This document shows, one piece after another, positions 47,516-59,937 of a DNA stretch of 64,000 nt; position 1 is the first letter of the stretch; the number at the start of each line of letters is the position of its first letter. The translations under genes and the position numbers were made by a program. The stretch is from Rhizoctonia solani (lineage: Eukaryota > Basidiomycota > Agaricomycetes > Cantharellales > Ceratobasidiaceae). The notes beneath the pieces were generated by a model. The model was not told where the DNA came from. It ran no database searches and worked only from the letters and a program-made list of their open reading frames with translations. Where the stretch lies: positions 1,655,501 to 1,719,500 of the forward strand of contig NC_057372.1 in NCBI RefSeq assembly GCF_016906535.1, given 5' to 3'.

Positions 47516-50404
47516 ATGGCCGAGCAGACCACCAAGAAGAAGTTCAAGATTGCCGTTCTCACCTCTGGTGGAGACAGTGCAGGAATGAACGCAGCTGTAC
47601 GTGCTGTTGTCAAGGGCGGTATCTCAAAGTGATTATAAATCTACTTCATACTATTTATCTCTCGCTGAGACCGATGCCCTTGATAGAGGTTGTGAGATGT
47701 GGGTTGTACGCGAAGGCTACGAAGGTCTGGTCCGAGGAAACACCGAGGCTGCACCGCCTACGGTCTCTCTGGAGTCTTGCACAGCAGGTCCAGTACCCAG
47801 TCAAGTCGCTGAACTTCCATTTGTAAAGAATTTGCGATTTGGGGACGGAGAGCTGTTTAAACAGGGTGAAGGAGACGCTGAAGACCGACCCGACAAGAAG
47901 ACCCTAAAAGGTCGATACATCGTCAAAGTAGGATGGGATGATGTACGCGGTTGGATGGGAGAGGTAGGTAATACTCTGAGCACTTGAGGGGGAAAATCTC
48001 ACCTATATTCAGGGTGGAACCCTCATCGGTACCGCCCGTTGTGCTGCGTTCCGTCAAGTCGAAGGGCGTATGACCGCAGCATACAACCTGATCAAAGAAG
48101 GGATTGATGCTTTAGTGGTCTGTGGTGGAGATGGATCACTGACTGGAGCAGATAGGCTGCGTGCTGAATGGCCGGAGCTCGTCGCGGGCCTCCTTCAGCA
48201 AGGTCTGCTGGATGCTACGTGCGAGGCCTTGATGCTGAAAATAAGTTGTAGGCCGAATCACGAAAGAGCAATCTGAGCTCTACGGGCATTTGAAGATAGT
48301 CGGACTTGTTGGATCTATCGACAATGATATGGCTATGACTGATCTTACAATCGGAGCTCCTACGGCACTTCACCGAATTTGCGAAGCCATTGATAACATC
48401 AACTCGACAGCCTCATCGCACTCACGTGCATTCGTTGTGGAAGTCATGGGCCGCCACTGCGGATGGTTGGCCTTGCTTGCTGGTGTTAGGCAAGTAAATC
48501 CAACCTTTTGACGCGATAATCTAACCTAGACCAATAAAGCGCGGGCGCCGACTTCATTTTTATCCCCGAAAACCCACCAGAGGCTCATCCGTGGGAAGAG
48601 GACATGTGCGAAATCATCCAACGAGTGAGTAAACAACACCCATTTGCTGTCATACCCTTTTACACTGAGTGACTACTTTCCTCAGCATCGAAAGCAGGGC
48701 AAGCGTAAAACTATTGTTATCGTCGCTGAGGGAGCGCACGACCGTGAACTCAATCCGATCAGACCTGAATATGTCAAGGAAATCCTTACTGAAAGGCTTG
48801 GGCTGGATACTCGGGTTACCACCCTCGGACATACGCAGCGTGGTGGTGTACCATGTGCTTTCGACAGGGTTCTGGTAGGTCAGGTATTTTCAGTATGCAT
48901 GCATACTGACCAGGAGCCAACCTAGCCGACCCTACAAGGAGTTGAAGCCGTGAATGCACTACTGGAAGCAACCCCTGAAACACCATCATACATGATAGGC
49001 ATAAGCGAGAATCAAATCACTCGGAAGCCGCTGATGGAGGCCGTTGAGCAGGTGAGCATCATGCTTATCATAGCCGTTTTAAAGGCTCAACTTTAACTAG
49101 ACACAAGCCGTGGCGAAGGCGATTTCTGAGAAGGACTTTGTCAAAGCAATGTCACTTCGGGACCCTGAATTCAAAGACTACTTGGATGCGTTCATTCTTA
49201 CCTCCGCTCTCGATGCTGGCATTAAACTGCCAGAACCCAAGGTAGGCTTGTGTTTCAGGTCTCAGGCTCCACTTCACTTACGATCTAATCCTAGAGATTG
49301 CGCATCGGAATCATTCAGTAAGTAGTGTGTAAATGCGTTCACGAGATATTACTCACCTACAATAGCATGGGAGCCCCTGCTGGTGGGATGAATGCAGCAA
49401 CACGTGCCGCCGTACGTTATTGCCTGGAGCGAGGCCATACACCTCTCGCCATCAACAATGGGTTTCCTGGGCTACTTGACGATAGCGTCACACAGCTATC
49501 CTGGCTGAGAGTTGACAACTGGATGACAAGAGGAGGGTCTGAACTGGGCACAAACCGCACACTACCCAATATTGACCTTGGCGCTGTTGCTTCCAAGTTC
49601 CAAGGTCATCGTTTTGATGCTTTATTCATGATCGGAGGATTTGAAGCATTCTCAGCGCTTCTCATCCTTGAGAAGGCACGTGAAAGTTACCCCGCTTTTA
49701 ATATTCCAATGGTTCATCTCCCAGCCACAATCAGCAATAACGTCCCACTAACCGAATTTAGCCTCGGAAGCGATACTAGTCTGAACGCACTCGTCGATGC
49801 CTGTGATTCTATTAAACAGAGCGCGCAGGCTAATCGTAACCGAGTGTTCGTGGTTGAAACACAAGGGGGTCAGTGTGGATACCTTGCCACCCTGGGTGCC
49901 TTGGCGGTCGGAGCAGCAGTGGTCTACACTCCCGAAGTTGGCATCAACTTGGACTTACTTCGCATGGATCTAAACTTCTTGAAGACGCGTTATTCATTGG
50001 ATGTTAAAGGCAAATCTGAGGGACGACTGGTTATAATGTATGCGTGTTTATTAAATGCGTTTATTAGTAACATTTTAATTTCCTTCCACAGGAGCGAGAA
50101 GGCGTCTAATGTCTATACAACTGACGTCGTGACCAAGATTCTAGCCGAAGAAGGCCGTGGGCTCTTTGACTCTCGTTCTGCATCTTTAGGCCATACCCTT
50201 CAAGGGGGCATTCCATCACCCATTGATCGTGCGCGCGCCGTGAGACTTTCAATCAAGTGCATGAAATTCCTCGAGCAACACGCTCTCTCCCCTTCCCGTC
50301 GCTCCCCGCCGGAAAGCGCGGCAGTAATTACCATTCAAGGGACAAGCATCAAGCTCACTCCTGTTCATGAAGTGGTTCAACATGCTGATATGAAGAAACG
50401 ATAG
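47516..50404 (+). CDS. 6-phosphofructokinase, fungal two-domain type
   Basis: Phosphorylates fructose 6-phosphate with ATP; the committed step of glycolysis. The N-terminal catalytic half has [26 protein letters not shown] (ATP site), GSIDNDM..TDLTIG (catalytic Asp), [20 protein letters not shown] and LGHTQRGG. The C-terminal regulatory half starts [14 protein letters not shown] and shows [17 protein letters not shown] and LGHTLQGG. About ten exons. The intron at 48490-48539 begins GCAAGT, a GC-AG intron that gives [11 protein letters not shown]. The frame ends HADMKKR at TAG 50402-50404, but the conserved tail ([17 protein letters not shown]) continues one frame over to TAG 50476-50478, so one base seems to be missing. 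Confidence 0.94.
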
Positions 50405-50640
50405 GAAAGAACCCTTGGTGGAAAGGAATCAAACAGCTGACTGAAACCTTGGGTGGTCGGACGGAGCTGTTGGAGTAGCCAAAATAACTTCTCCTGGCTT
50501 GGATAAATGTTGTTGATTACACAAATATAAAGCGGTGTACTGAAATAGGTAGTGCATTATTGATTGACTCTACTGATAGGTTTTCAGATGTCTCAGCCTC
50601 CTTTGAGCCAAGGTGCTGCATGGTTGCGTCCTATCCCTTT

Positions 50641-52060
50641 TCAAGGGTCTCCGAACCGTTCCCTGGTATGGTGGCACTCTATTGCTACGGGCTGGGGTAT
50701 AGGTATCTCGCGGTGTTCGGCTAAGAAGTCTTTCCACGTTTGCCTTGTGGGATAGATGCGTTTCGCAAGAGCTGGTGAGATATATCTGTAGTTTTGGTCA
50801 TGGTTATCCATAAAAAATTTGAATCTGCTCAACTTCGCTCGGTGATCCGGTGCCAATCAAACCAACGAGAGCACCTACACTGGCCAAATTCCCAGAACAT
50901 CCGGCTCGTCCTTGAGGGCGAGAAACTGCTCTCTTGTACATTCGTCGTAGACCTTTACAGTAAATCTGCGCGAAATTTTTTGATCAGGGTATGAGAATAT
51001 GTATCGCAAGATGGTATCGCTTACCCAGTAATCTCGGTGAATGCCTCAACATATTCGCGAAGGCTAATCAGCTCGTTGCACAACCAGGTCGTCTTTCCAA
51101 TCCATTCTGAACTATCTGTGAGTATTGTTAAAACCTAAACGTTTCACATTTGGTGAGTCGATCGTCCACGTTCGAAATTCACATACGAAGGCTCCAAGGT
51201 CTTCTGGGGATACGCTAGGAATTGGGATATTGTGAGGAAAGGGAAATTTCATCACCCAATTGCCGTTTGCTCCCTTGCTGAATATATCGAATAAGAAAAT
51301 GTTACTGTAGTAGAACGCTGCTGCAAACGCGGTGTATGGTACCCCTGACTTGGCGAGGTAGACATGTGTTTGATACCTAAGGGCCGCGGTCAATCAGTGT
51401 TGTGTTATCCTTGAGAGATGATATGTTTACTTGTACTTGCATGCCGGTGTGTCCTTCAAGACATCCACCAAAGGGACAGTGCTGTGGTGCGAATTCGATT
51501 TTTCTTTAAGTTACCTGGACGGAGGGAGCAGTATTACCTCATAACCAGGTGCTTTAGTTTGGTAGCCTTGGCTGCATCGATAATGTTGATGCCATGTTGT
51601 CCTTCCTCGTCAAAGGCTTCATAGTAGTCAGTAATCCCAAATGCACCATAACAACCTACATTAGATCGTTAGTGTGTACAACTCTTCATCCAAAAGACAA
51701 ATCACCTTCAAATGCGTTGTATAATGACGTGATATTGGCAAAATCGGCTTCCACTACTGTCGCACCAGAGCGAACTAGTTCTGCAAGCAACTTAATTATG
51801 ATAATCCCGGTATCAGAAAAAAAGATACCTGCTGACCTTTGGCACGAAAACTGGTAGGCTTTCGCGTTAATGCGCGGACTGAAAACCTTCCATCGCGCAA
51901 AAGATGCTTTACTACGCTTCCTCCTTGAATACCTAATACCAACAACAAGTTCTGATTTACTCATCATGATATTTAGAATCGTTTTACCTGTTGCCCCACA
52001 AACTGCTATGATGGGTTTATCTCCTGGTGAAGGTGTTCGAAAAGGTGCTGGAGTGTTCAT
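50641..52060 (-). CDS. NmrA-like family NAD(P)-binding protein
   Basis: Atypical short-chain dehydrogenase fold; relatives sense NADPH/NADP or regulate nitrogen metabolism. Usually non-catalytic, so the role here is unknown. Start MNTPAPFRTPSPGD at 52060. Rossmann motif AVCGATGIQGGSVVKHLL (GxxGxxG after splicing at 51938-51992), then VRALTRKP, ATVVEADFAN, GAFGITDYYEAFDEEGQ, then a C-terminal half with PSVSPEDLGAFV. The end is RERFGDP before TGA 50641-50643. Seven or more exons. It converges on the PFK 3' end. Confidence 0.87.
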
Positions 52061-52452
52061 GTGTGGATTTGTTAATTCAAAGCAAGCAGAAGAATGAGGT
52101 CTTAGTCAGCTTTTATGATTCACTGCTCTTTGCAGTGGTTGAGGGTAACAAATATTCAACGGGTGTTGATAGAGAAACTACAACAAACACGTACCGCGTA
52201 GGTTTAAATATGTGTCGCTTCCGCTAATTGTAATATCACACGCGCTAAGCTGAAAACGCATTATGATCTGATCTACATTTGAGGAACTAGCCAAGACAAG
52301 AAGAAAGCGGAGGATAGGGACAGACGGATATTAGTTACAGTGCCCAAATAGAATGCTGGTCTGGTCCAGGCAAGCGAGGCGAAGAACTAATAAACACGAG
52401 GCGGACACATGTACGGCAAAATGCACGGAACGTCCTGGGAAGGGCACAAGTA
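52061..52452. other. Intergenic, between two minus-strand genes
   Basis: 392 bp holding the NmrA-like promoter and the next gene's 3' UTR. No other feature seen. Confidence 0.5.
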
Positions 52453-53813
52453 TCAAACCAATACTGTGTCGCTCTTGCTTTCAGGGATGTCCTTCCGCGA
52501 TACGGTGCTCTTCGAATCGGGAATGAGGTTGGTACCGTTAGTCATGGCAGGTTGTAGTTCGGGCTGAGGGGCACCGCCTTTGATATCCCACTCGCTCAAA
52601 CCAACTGTTCCACCCAGTTTCCTCCAGCGCTCTTTACGCTCAGTGTGGAGGTTGTTGCACAAGTCTACAAGAGGCTTCCAACTTTTCTCGTGTTCATAAA
52701 TAAAATCCTACAGACCATGTAAACTCGAGCTCGCGTTTATCGAACAATGACATACCATTTCGCCCCCCCATTCTTTCGTTGCTTGAGATTTATCAACAGC
52801 CCTTCCTTAATAATCTCGGGGTTGAATTTGACTTTAGCCCGAGTAACTACACAAATTTTCAGTACCTGATGATTCGCCATAATACATCTACTCACTTGGA
52901 TCTACAAAAGGCATAATAGCCTTGAAAAATAAATTGATTATTGTGGGAACGTTGATGACCAGTGCGAGGCCTAAACGCTCAGGATAGTGGTTTTGCAAGA
53001 TATTTAACATCTAACGAGGCGGTTAAAGTTTGGGATGGTAAGAGCTACCATATGCTCACGTTTTTCGAGGTCGAAAGCGAAGGGTTCTTGCCTCGGTCGG
53101 CAAAGTTGATCAAAATATCGAGGTTTCTACAATGGATTGAGTATCGAATCATAATGTGAATTGAGTACTCACTCGACCCCAGGTCCCATAAGGTCAACCG
53201 CACGTTCTAGCATCCAAACCGCAAATTGTAGTTGGCGCGGTGATTCTTCTGTATTTTGCTTTGAAGGCATCATGTATAACGCGGGGCGCCGCTCGAGATC
53301 ATATCCTGCCAATATTTCCTTGCCTGTCACGGCCTTGTCATATGATAATACTGAGTTGTCGCCGATACAGGGAATACTATAAACATACCTCAGGCTCTAC
53401 ATGATTAGGAGTTATCAATTCGTAGAGTCCGTATTCTCGCCTCCATTTGAGCGTGTCGTCCAGTCGCGTGATTGTCGTTGCCAGCACCCATTTTGACGCA
53501 CGGAGACTAAAGGGCACAATCAACAAGAGGCCAGCACACTAGTGAATCCACAGACTATCGCAACAAACATTCTCGAGTCTGAAATTCAGAGTAAGCGGCT
53601 AGGCCGTGTATCCATAATAAACTAGCGCACCAGCCATTGTTTCTCCTCCTCCGTCAAAGTTGCCTTTTGCGCATCGACACCAGGAATCACATAAGCAGGG
53701 CTGCTATAGTGCTTCAGGACAATTCCGTATACATTGCTCTGTTCTTCATTCAAGGTTGGGGCCGGATTTATTTCAGGAGGAGAAGGAGGGAGGGAAGTCA
53801 CATGTACGGGCAT
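52453..53813 (-). CDS. CRAL-TRIO (Sec14-like) lipid-transfer protein, Pdr16-type
   Basis: Cytosolic phosphatidylinositol/lipid exchange proteins at ER or lipid droplets. Start MPVHVTSLPPSPPE at 53813. N-terminal CRAL-TRIO-N helices: EEEKQWL..ECLLRFLRASKW, then TLKWRREYGI. Lipid-binding domain: GKEILAGYDLERRPALYMMP, LMGPGVE, LDILINFAD, MLNILQNHYPERLG, NVPTIINLFF and PFVDP; then EWGGEMDF..YEHEKSW, a WRKLGG segment and a Ser-rich tail ending SDTVLV before TGA. About seven exons. The YPERLG and FVDP motifs are strong for this fold. Confidence 0.9.
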
Positions 53814-54364
53814 TATTGTAGAAAGAGGAAGAATGTGGACCAGATCGTACGCGTCTGATTGAGTTCTTATCAGGTAAGCCCTCGGAAGCGCCAGTGTTTT
53901 TGAATACCATCCCAACAAATAATCTCGGAGCGTGGCAGACACGCACCCCTGTGTATGCCCTTCAGGTCACAAGGCTTGAGCTGTTAGAATAGGTCTTTTA
54001 TATTGCGGTGTATGCTGAGGCACACCGGGCGGTCCAGTATACACGCAAAATGATGGGGATACTGATCCCAAGGTAGACGCGTCGGCACAAAGGCCTGACT
54101 TAGAAGTAGTGGGAATTCGAGTTACGATCGAAGTACTGACATGAGAGCACGTTGTAATTTCAGGGCTTAATGCATGAAAAATCACGCCGAGTACTTAAGT
54201 GCTGAAACTCAAATTTCCAGCTAAACTAGCTTTTACGTTCTCTCTGCAAAGGGGCAGCGAGAAATAAATCTGCATGGGCTGCCACTAAACGCAGGGCAAG
54301 AAAATACCCGACAGTCGTTGGTTTTCCTTCTGCCTGCTAGATTTTATTCACAGTAATAAGTATA
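53814..54364. other. Intergenic, between two minus-strand genes
   Basis: 551 bp with the promoter of the lipid-transfer gene and the 3' UTR of CDC16. The minus-strand frame that continues 5' of 53813 to 53942 has no ATG. No other feature supported. Confidence 0.5.
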
Positions 54365-57048
54365 CTATGAAACCAAGTCCATCGCCGAACTGTCCGCTTC
54401 AGAAATTCCACTCAGGTTGGCTGCGTTCGAGTCCTCCTGAGTCTGAGAACGCTGTGCTCGATGGGCCTCTTGAGCACGATTCCGTTGCTCCATTGCGGCT
54501 TCCCATTCACCGTCTTTTCCTAACCCGGGGATCATGTAAATGGGTACATCCGAGTTGGCGTGAAGGGCACTATCGAGTAACCCGACAACATGAGCCGCCA
54601 ATGGTTCTATTGCCAAGGCCTATGAAACATGGACAGCTCAGAGGAATGAATATGCACCAGTTTAGAACATACCTCGTGATAACGTGCTATGGCATCCTCA
54701 AGCTCAAATAATAGATGGTGGGTCAACCCAAGACTTGCAATTGCTATCGTATGCCTCGGCTCAATCTCAAGCACGCGCATATACCCTTCTTTCGCTTCCT
54801 GCAACTGGCTGGGGAACAATTTAGCCAAATGCAAACATGCGACGATTGATACGATGTACCCTATCTTTCGGAACGCGTGCGCTTGATTTACATATAATGT
54901 TGCCCACATGGTCTGGGATCCTCGAACCTCTCTCGCCCGGGATACTGCGTTTGAAAAGTGCTTGAGAGCATCGTCATATCTATATTAATTGTTCATGATT
55001 AAAACACCTAGGGCAATTACGCATGTGACTCACTTGCGGTTTTCGTATGCCACTACCCCGAGCTCATTGAAGAGAATAGGATCGGAATCGCACAGCGCTA
55101 CAGAGGCTGCCAAGTGAGACTCGGCAAGCTGCATATTTGATAATTGAATGTGTTCCATTCCGATGAACAGCTGAGGAAGGTGAGACCTACGACCAAAAAA
55201 TACGTAAGATCGCGATTGAGATTGTGAGTAATTCAACCAATCGTACCCAGGAAATAATCGAGCGCTGGTTGAATATGCGACAATTGCTTGATCATGTTCA
55301 CCTTCATATGCAAATGCATGGGCAAATGCAATCCAGGCAGGCCCAAACCGAGGGTCCATTAATGACGTTTTGCTGCAAAGAACGTGAGCTACGCGCGTCA
55401 CTCTAGGGCCCAATAACTCACGAGAAGTATTTTTTTGCCTCCCCATACCGTTTTACAGCCAAATACCATAATCCAACGGCGTACCAGCTACTTGGGGCAT
55501 CTGATTCATGAGCAACGAGTTCATGGGCGAGTAGAAATAGACGACTATGAAGATGAGGCAAGGCAGTCATACATGCAAGGTGAAGGGGGAGGGTCGAAGG
55601 GTGCACTGCCTCTAGGTCAAGGATCCTAAAACAAATTAGGTCCGAAACCGGTATCATTGGAGAGGCTTACCGGGACGTGATGGCAAAGCAGTCTGCCCAC
55701 CGGTACTCGGCGTACAGAGAGTCAGCGTGTCCAAACATAACATCGGGATTATCCGCCAGGTCGTACTCCTCCATTAGCTTTTTACGAGCAGCCTCTATTT
55801 CCGCGTGATGTTTAAACTAAACACACTAATTGTTAACTTCTTAAAACCGACCTAATGGCTACCTATGCTCACCTTTTTCAGTCGCGTGGTATACATTAGT
55901 TTCACAAACTCAGCTTGCTCCTGTGCTTGTTCCCGGTACGCCAATCCCTCGATGAGTGCCCACTCTAGTTTTCCGTTTTCAGACACAGCAAATCGCTCAA
56001 TGTGAAAACGAACCTTCGTCGATACCCATCATTTCTCCGCCAACTAGTAATTCAAATGCCTCATAGCACTTGACATCTAATGCGAGTGCCTCGAGAAGAC
56101 ATTCCTTGGCTCGATCGGCACGATTGAGGCGGAGCATAAGGAGGCCGCGCAGGTAGCACATTGATGCTTCCACCTTGATCCCACCATCCGAGTTGGGTAT
56201 CTTCGACCCGGAATTAGCTATAAATTCTGTTAGTCGCATCCGAGTCAGAATAAATATACGTACAAGACCCAGCAAACGGGTTCGAATCGCCCAACATTTC
56301 CATAGCTTCGGTCCAGTTCCCAGACTTTACCTAGAAAGGCCTCAACTTCGTCTCTCGGTATGCACTAATACAAGTACCCACTTGACACTGTGCCGCCAAG
56401 TATCGACAAGCGACACTCACATCCACTAGCCTTGAAATACCCTCCCCTTGAATCATGTCAAGGGGTTGTTCCCCCGTGCCCTTGGAACGAGTGGCGGCTG
56501 CAGAGAAATTGAATGGTCGAGTGAGGAGACGTTCGGCTCGAGAATACTGGTTTGTCAAAAAGTGCGTCTGTGCGAGCCAAAATGCATCATTAGGATCACC
56601 TGGCAGTAGCTCTGGTTAGTTTCCCGGAATACAGAATGAACAACCAACCTGTCCAGTTAAACCTTGTCCCCCCAAAATATTGCAGTGTCATACAAATGTT
56701 GCATCATGGCATCGTGCCTCCACATTCGTAGTTTGTCTACAATAGTCCAGTCGTCGAATCTTCCTCGTCGTCACCAAAAGTGGTATCTTCATCTCCGTCA
56801 TTTGCCAAGGGGTGTCTACCAAGACTAGTAAAGTCACGTCGGATACGAGAGGTTCTGGGAGATGCGCTTAAAGTTGATGCATTTGCGTCCAAGTGGTGAC
56901 GCGTAGGCGGGGTTGGGGATGCAGCGTATAGGGAGTGTACCAGACCATGTGGCCCCATAGATATCGAAGTCGACAACGATCCTCTGGCCCCGCCGCCAGA
57001 TGGGAGCGGGCGTATAGTGTACACATTTCGTGTTGGAGGTGTCGACAT
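54365..57048 (-). CDS. CDC16: Anaphase-promoting complex TPR subunit Cdc16/Cut9/APC6
   Basis: Scaffold subunit of the APC/C ubiquitin ligase that triggers anaphase. Start [16 protein letters not shown] at 57048, with a Ser/Thr/Pro-rich N terminus. The rest is tetratricopeptide repeats, e.g. [28 protein letters not shown] repeat ([11 protein letters not shown]), [58 protein letters not shown] and a last repeat [23 protein letters not shown]. The C terminus is AMDLVS before TAG 54365-54367. About eleven exons with 50-60 nt introns. The FNELGVVAY and GMEHIQLSN blocks are typical of this subunit rather than APC3 or APC8. Confidence 0.9.
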
Positions 57049-57200
57049 GGTTCACTTCTCTCCGATCACTCTTTATGTTTACATCTATTTGATCATATTT
57101 ATATTTTGCTACCCTGAGCATCATTCACATGCCATAATTATTTATTGTGCCACAGAAACAGACAAGTAGTTGTATTATATTATTGCCCAAGTCGAATCGT

Positions 57201-58203
57201 TTAATCAGACTTCTTGTTCGAGACCTGACCGGTAGCCTTGTTCAACTCGGTTGCAAGGCGATCATACTCGACGGCCTGTTGTTTGGCTTGTTTCTTCAAA
57301 GTTTCTGGGAGAATAACGCATATGAGTACAAGCTACTCATGTATACTAAACCTGATGAACCTTCTGCTTACCAAAGTCACGGGACTGAGCCTCGCTCGCC
57401 GCAAGTTTCTTCTTTAGCTCAGCAATCTCTGCTGCCTGATCCTTGGTAGGAGGGCTTCCTTCGGTTTTCTGAAGAAAGCTTTCAGTCACCAGCGACTCAA
57501 AGTACCAGTATGGTATCATACCTTCTTGAGCTCGGCGTATTGCTCTTGGGAGTGAATAAGATCAAGAAGGATGTAATACGTGCGAGTGAGAATGAGGGAG
57601 AGGAATAATGTGAAGCCGGTAAGGTACATGTTACGTTGGGTGCTGAAATCATATGCTTCAGTCGGAACATCAAGATCACACGACAGCTACTCACTAGAAC
57701 TTCTTAGCCGCATAATTTGTTTCTGTTCGAACGTCTGTCGCTCCCGCAGCTTGTTTCGCTTGTTGTCCCTCTGCGGACACACGCAACATACGTTGCACGG
57801 CGTCTGCATTCAGGTATCAGCACCAAACCTCAGATCGTAGACTCGTTTAGACTAACCAACAAATAACACCGCTATAAATCTACGGATGAACAGCTGTTAG
57901 TGGTATTCGATCTACAAGGGCAACAAAACTTACATGAATGATATCTTGAGTGCGTATGCAATCTTTGCCACAATAACACTGGTACTCAGAAACCTGAACA
58001 GTTTCTGCCTCGCAGTAAAGGGCAATGGCATAACAAGCAAACAAAACGTCGTCATCTACAGAGCCCTATAAGCACCCCTTTCGTCACCGTTGATCAGCTA
58101 ACCTACCTCGGCGGCAAGAAGTAAGAATGTAAGACTGTATGCAGTCCAATTAGTACTAACGATCAATCGTAGCGGATGTGACATACGTGTAGTAGATCGT
58201 CAT
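57201..58203 (-). CDS. ER transmembrane protein, Yet3/BAP31 family
   Basis: ER membrane chaperone/sorting factor near the translocon. Start MTIYYTLTFLLLAAE at 58203; three N-terminal membrane helices (MTTFCLLVMPLPF, FIAVLFVDAVQRML, GFTLFLSLILTRTYYIL); then a cytosolic coiled coil (EIAELKKKLAASEAQSRDF). The C terminus is NKKSD, so the last four residues KKSD form a KKxx ER-retrieval signal. Six or seven exons. Divergent from the RAD51D-like gene by 174 bp. Confidence 0.92.
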
Positions 58204-58377
58204 TTTGAATACGATGTGCTTGGGGTTGGGCAGTGGTGGTTGATAGTGATAGATGCTACCGAGTACGTGTCCGCAATACGTCTGACGTCACGTCCAGCCA
58301 GGGACCGGCCCAGCCGCTGGGCGCTTATTACCGCTTACACCACCACAGAATATCTATACAGTACTAACGCAGTAGCC
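58204..58377. promoter_or_regulatory. Divergent promoter, Yet3-like / RAD51D-like
   Basis: 174 bp between start codons. An upstream in-frame ATG at 58216 exists, but the homologous N terminus begins near 58378. Confidence 0.45.
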
Positions 58378-59668
58378 ATGCGGATCCGAACCATCCAGAG
58401 AAACGTACCTCGGCTCGTTTCCAAACCGCACATCCTCCCTGCACTCGAGTCAGCTGGAATCAAGACAACACACGATGTGTTATTTACGCCTCTTGGAGAG
58501 CTCTTGAATCGCCTATCGGGTGCGGAGGACATTCTGACGACGGATATTATCGAGTTGCAAGATGAAATCGCGGCGGTGTGTGCGGTTCCCGGTATCCGGG
58601 GAGACGAACTCCTCGAGAATGAGTGTTGGCTGCTGAAGCTATGAAACCATACTCGTTTTCCGCGCTCGGGGTCAAGTCGGTTGACGACCTTTTGGGCGAA
58701 ACGCTTTACGGTCCATATGTGGTTGAAATATCTGGCCAGACGGGGAGCGGGAAATCGGTACGTTTCCAGACCAATGTATATAGTAGTCCAGCTTGAACGA
58801 GCTTCAAAGGCAATAGCCATGCAAGTCGCTCTACGTAGATTAGCCTACGATCCAGACGCAGCACACTTTGGGTTGACTGTTCAAGCGACTTTTCAGTCGA
58901 GCGAGCAAAGCGCATCTGTCAGAATCTAGAACTAGATGTACGCGCTTTACTTATTCACTCGACGCGTGTTTAATACGTAATATAGGAGACCACAACCACG
59001 TCCGTCTTGTCCCGAGTGCAGATCATCCTCTCATTCGAAATCGACGAATTTCAGAACACGCTGGACAGTATCGAGGCCTCGCTAACTGTAAACGACCCCA
59101 CACTTTTGCATATTGATTATTCATTCGCGGTGATCATAGGAAAACTCTCAAGCTTCCCTGCGGTACATAGTCGTCGACCCGATTACGCCTCTCCTCTCTG
59201 GGCAGATCACAGGTTCGTCAAGCCAAGGACACGCAACAATGGTCAATATCATGAGACAACTCGCAAGGATCGCTCAAGATCACAATTTGACGGTGATGGT
59301 ACGCGTGTTTTCCCCCTATCGACAGAATGGGATGGATTACCCTTTGATGGTCAGGTGCTGAACAAAACAGCCAATTCGCCCACACGAAATCCGCTCTCTT
59401 CGTTTCCAAGACAACAGCCAAACCCGCGCTCGGACCGACGTTTACATTCTTGTCTCATGCAACTATTTGGTTAAGTACTGCCGATACAACGCTTGAAAGG
59501 CGAGGCAGACAAGGGGAAACGCATATAGTCGAGGTATTCAGGTCTCGCGTGGGCGTTCGTACCTTTCTGCTTTACTTTCGCAACGGGTCTAATGTGCGTG
59601 ATAGCCAGCGCACCGCTGGTGTATGTTCTCTATACAGGACGGGGTGGTTTTTATCCAACCCCCATTGA
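58378..59668 (+). CDS. RAD51 paralogue, RAD51D-like (frame disrupted)
   Basis: RecA-fold ATPase of homologous recombination. Start MRIRTIQRNVPRL at 58378, with a helix-hairpin-helix-like N-terminal domain (LESAGIKTTHDVL). Walker A is GQTGSGKS (~58735-58758), then MQVALRRLAYDPDA, LWVDCSSDFSVERAKRI, Walker B YIVVDPITPLL (~59165-59195), HATMVNIMRQLARIAQDHNLTVM, KPALGPTFTFL, and a stop at 59666-59668. Between DPDA and STLW (58857-58860) the frame changes by one base with no room for an intron. Another frame change near 58615-58625 can be explained by a ~43-nt intron. Splice sites around 59065-59155 are uncertain. The gene may be a pseudogene or contain a sequence error. Confidence 0.75.
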
Positions 59669-59937
59669 CAATGCGCCACATGATAATTCAACCATGTATT
59701 TGTTCATGACCGTCAAGGTGTCTCAATTTAAAACTACACAATAAAGGGGATGGTGGGACAAAGAGATGGTGATGCTGATGAGGGGATGGGGACAAACCTA
59801 GGGCACTAGGGTGGGGAAAGACACAGTGGATAGATGGGGATAAGAATTGAAACCGAAACCAAAAAGAAGTCATACACACAAACCGTCCATGAGAAATATC
59901 GCACTTGGACAAGCTGCTTGGCCTACGCAATACACCC
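59669..59937. other. Convergent 3' region
   Basis: 269 bp between stop codons; nothing else seen. Confidence 0.45.

Noticed and set aside
47295..50404. Metabolic or biosynthetic gene cluster around phosphofructokinase
   Set aside because: Neighbours are unrelated housekeeping genes; no synthase, transporter or pathway regulator set is present.
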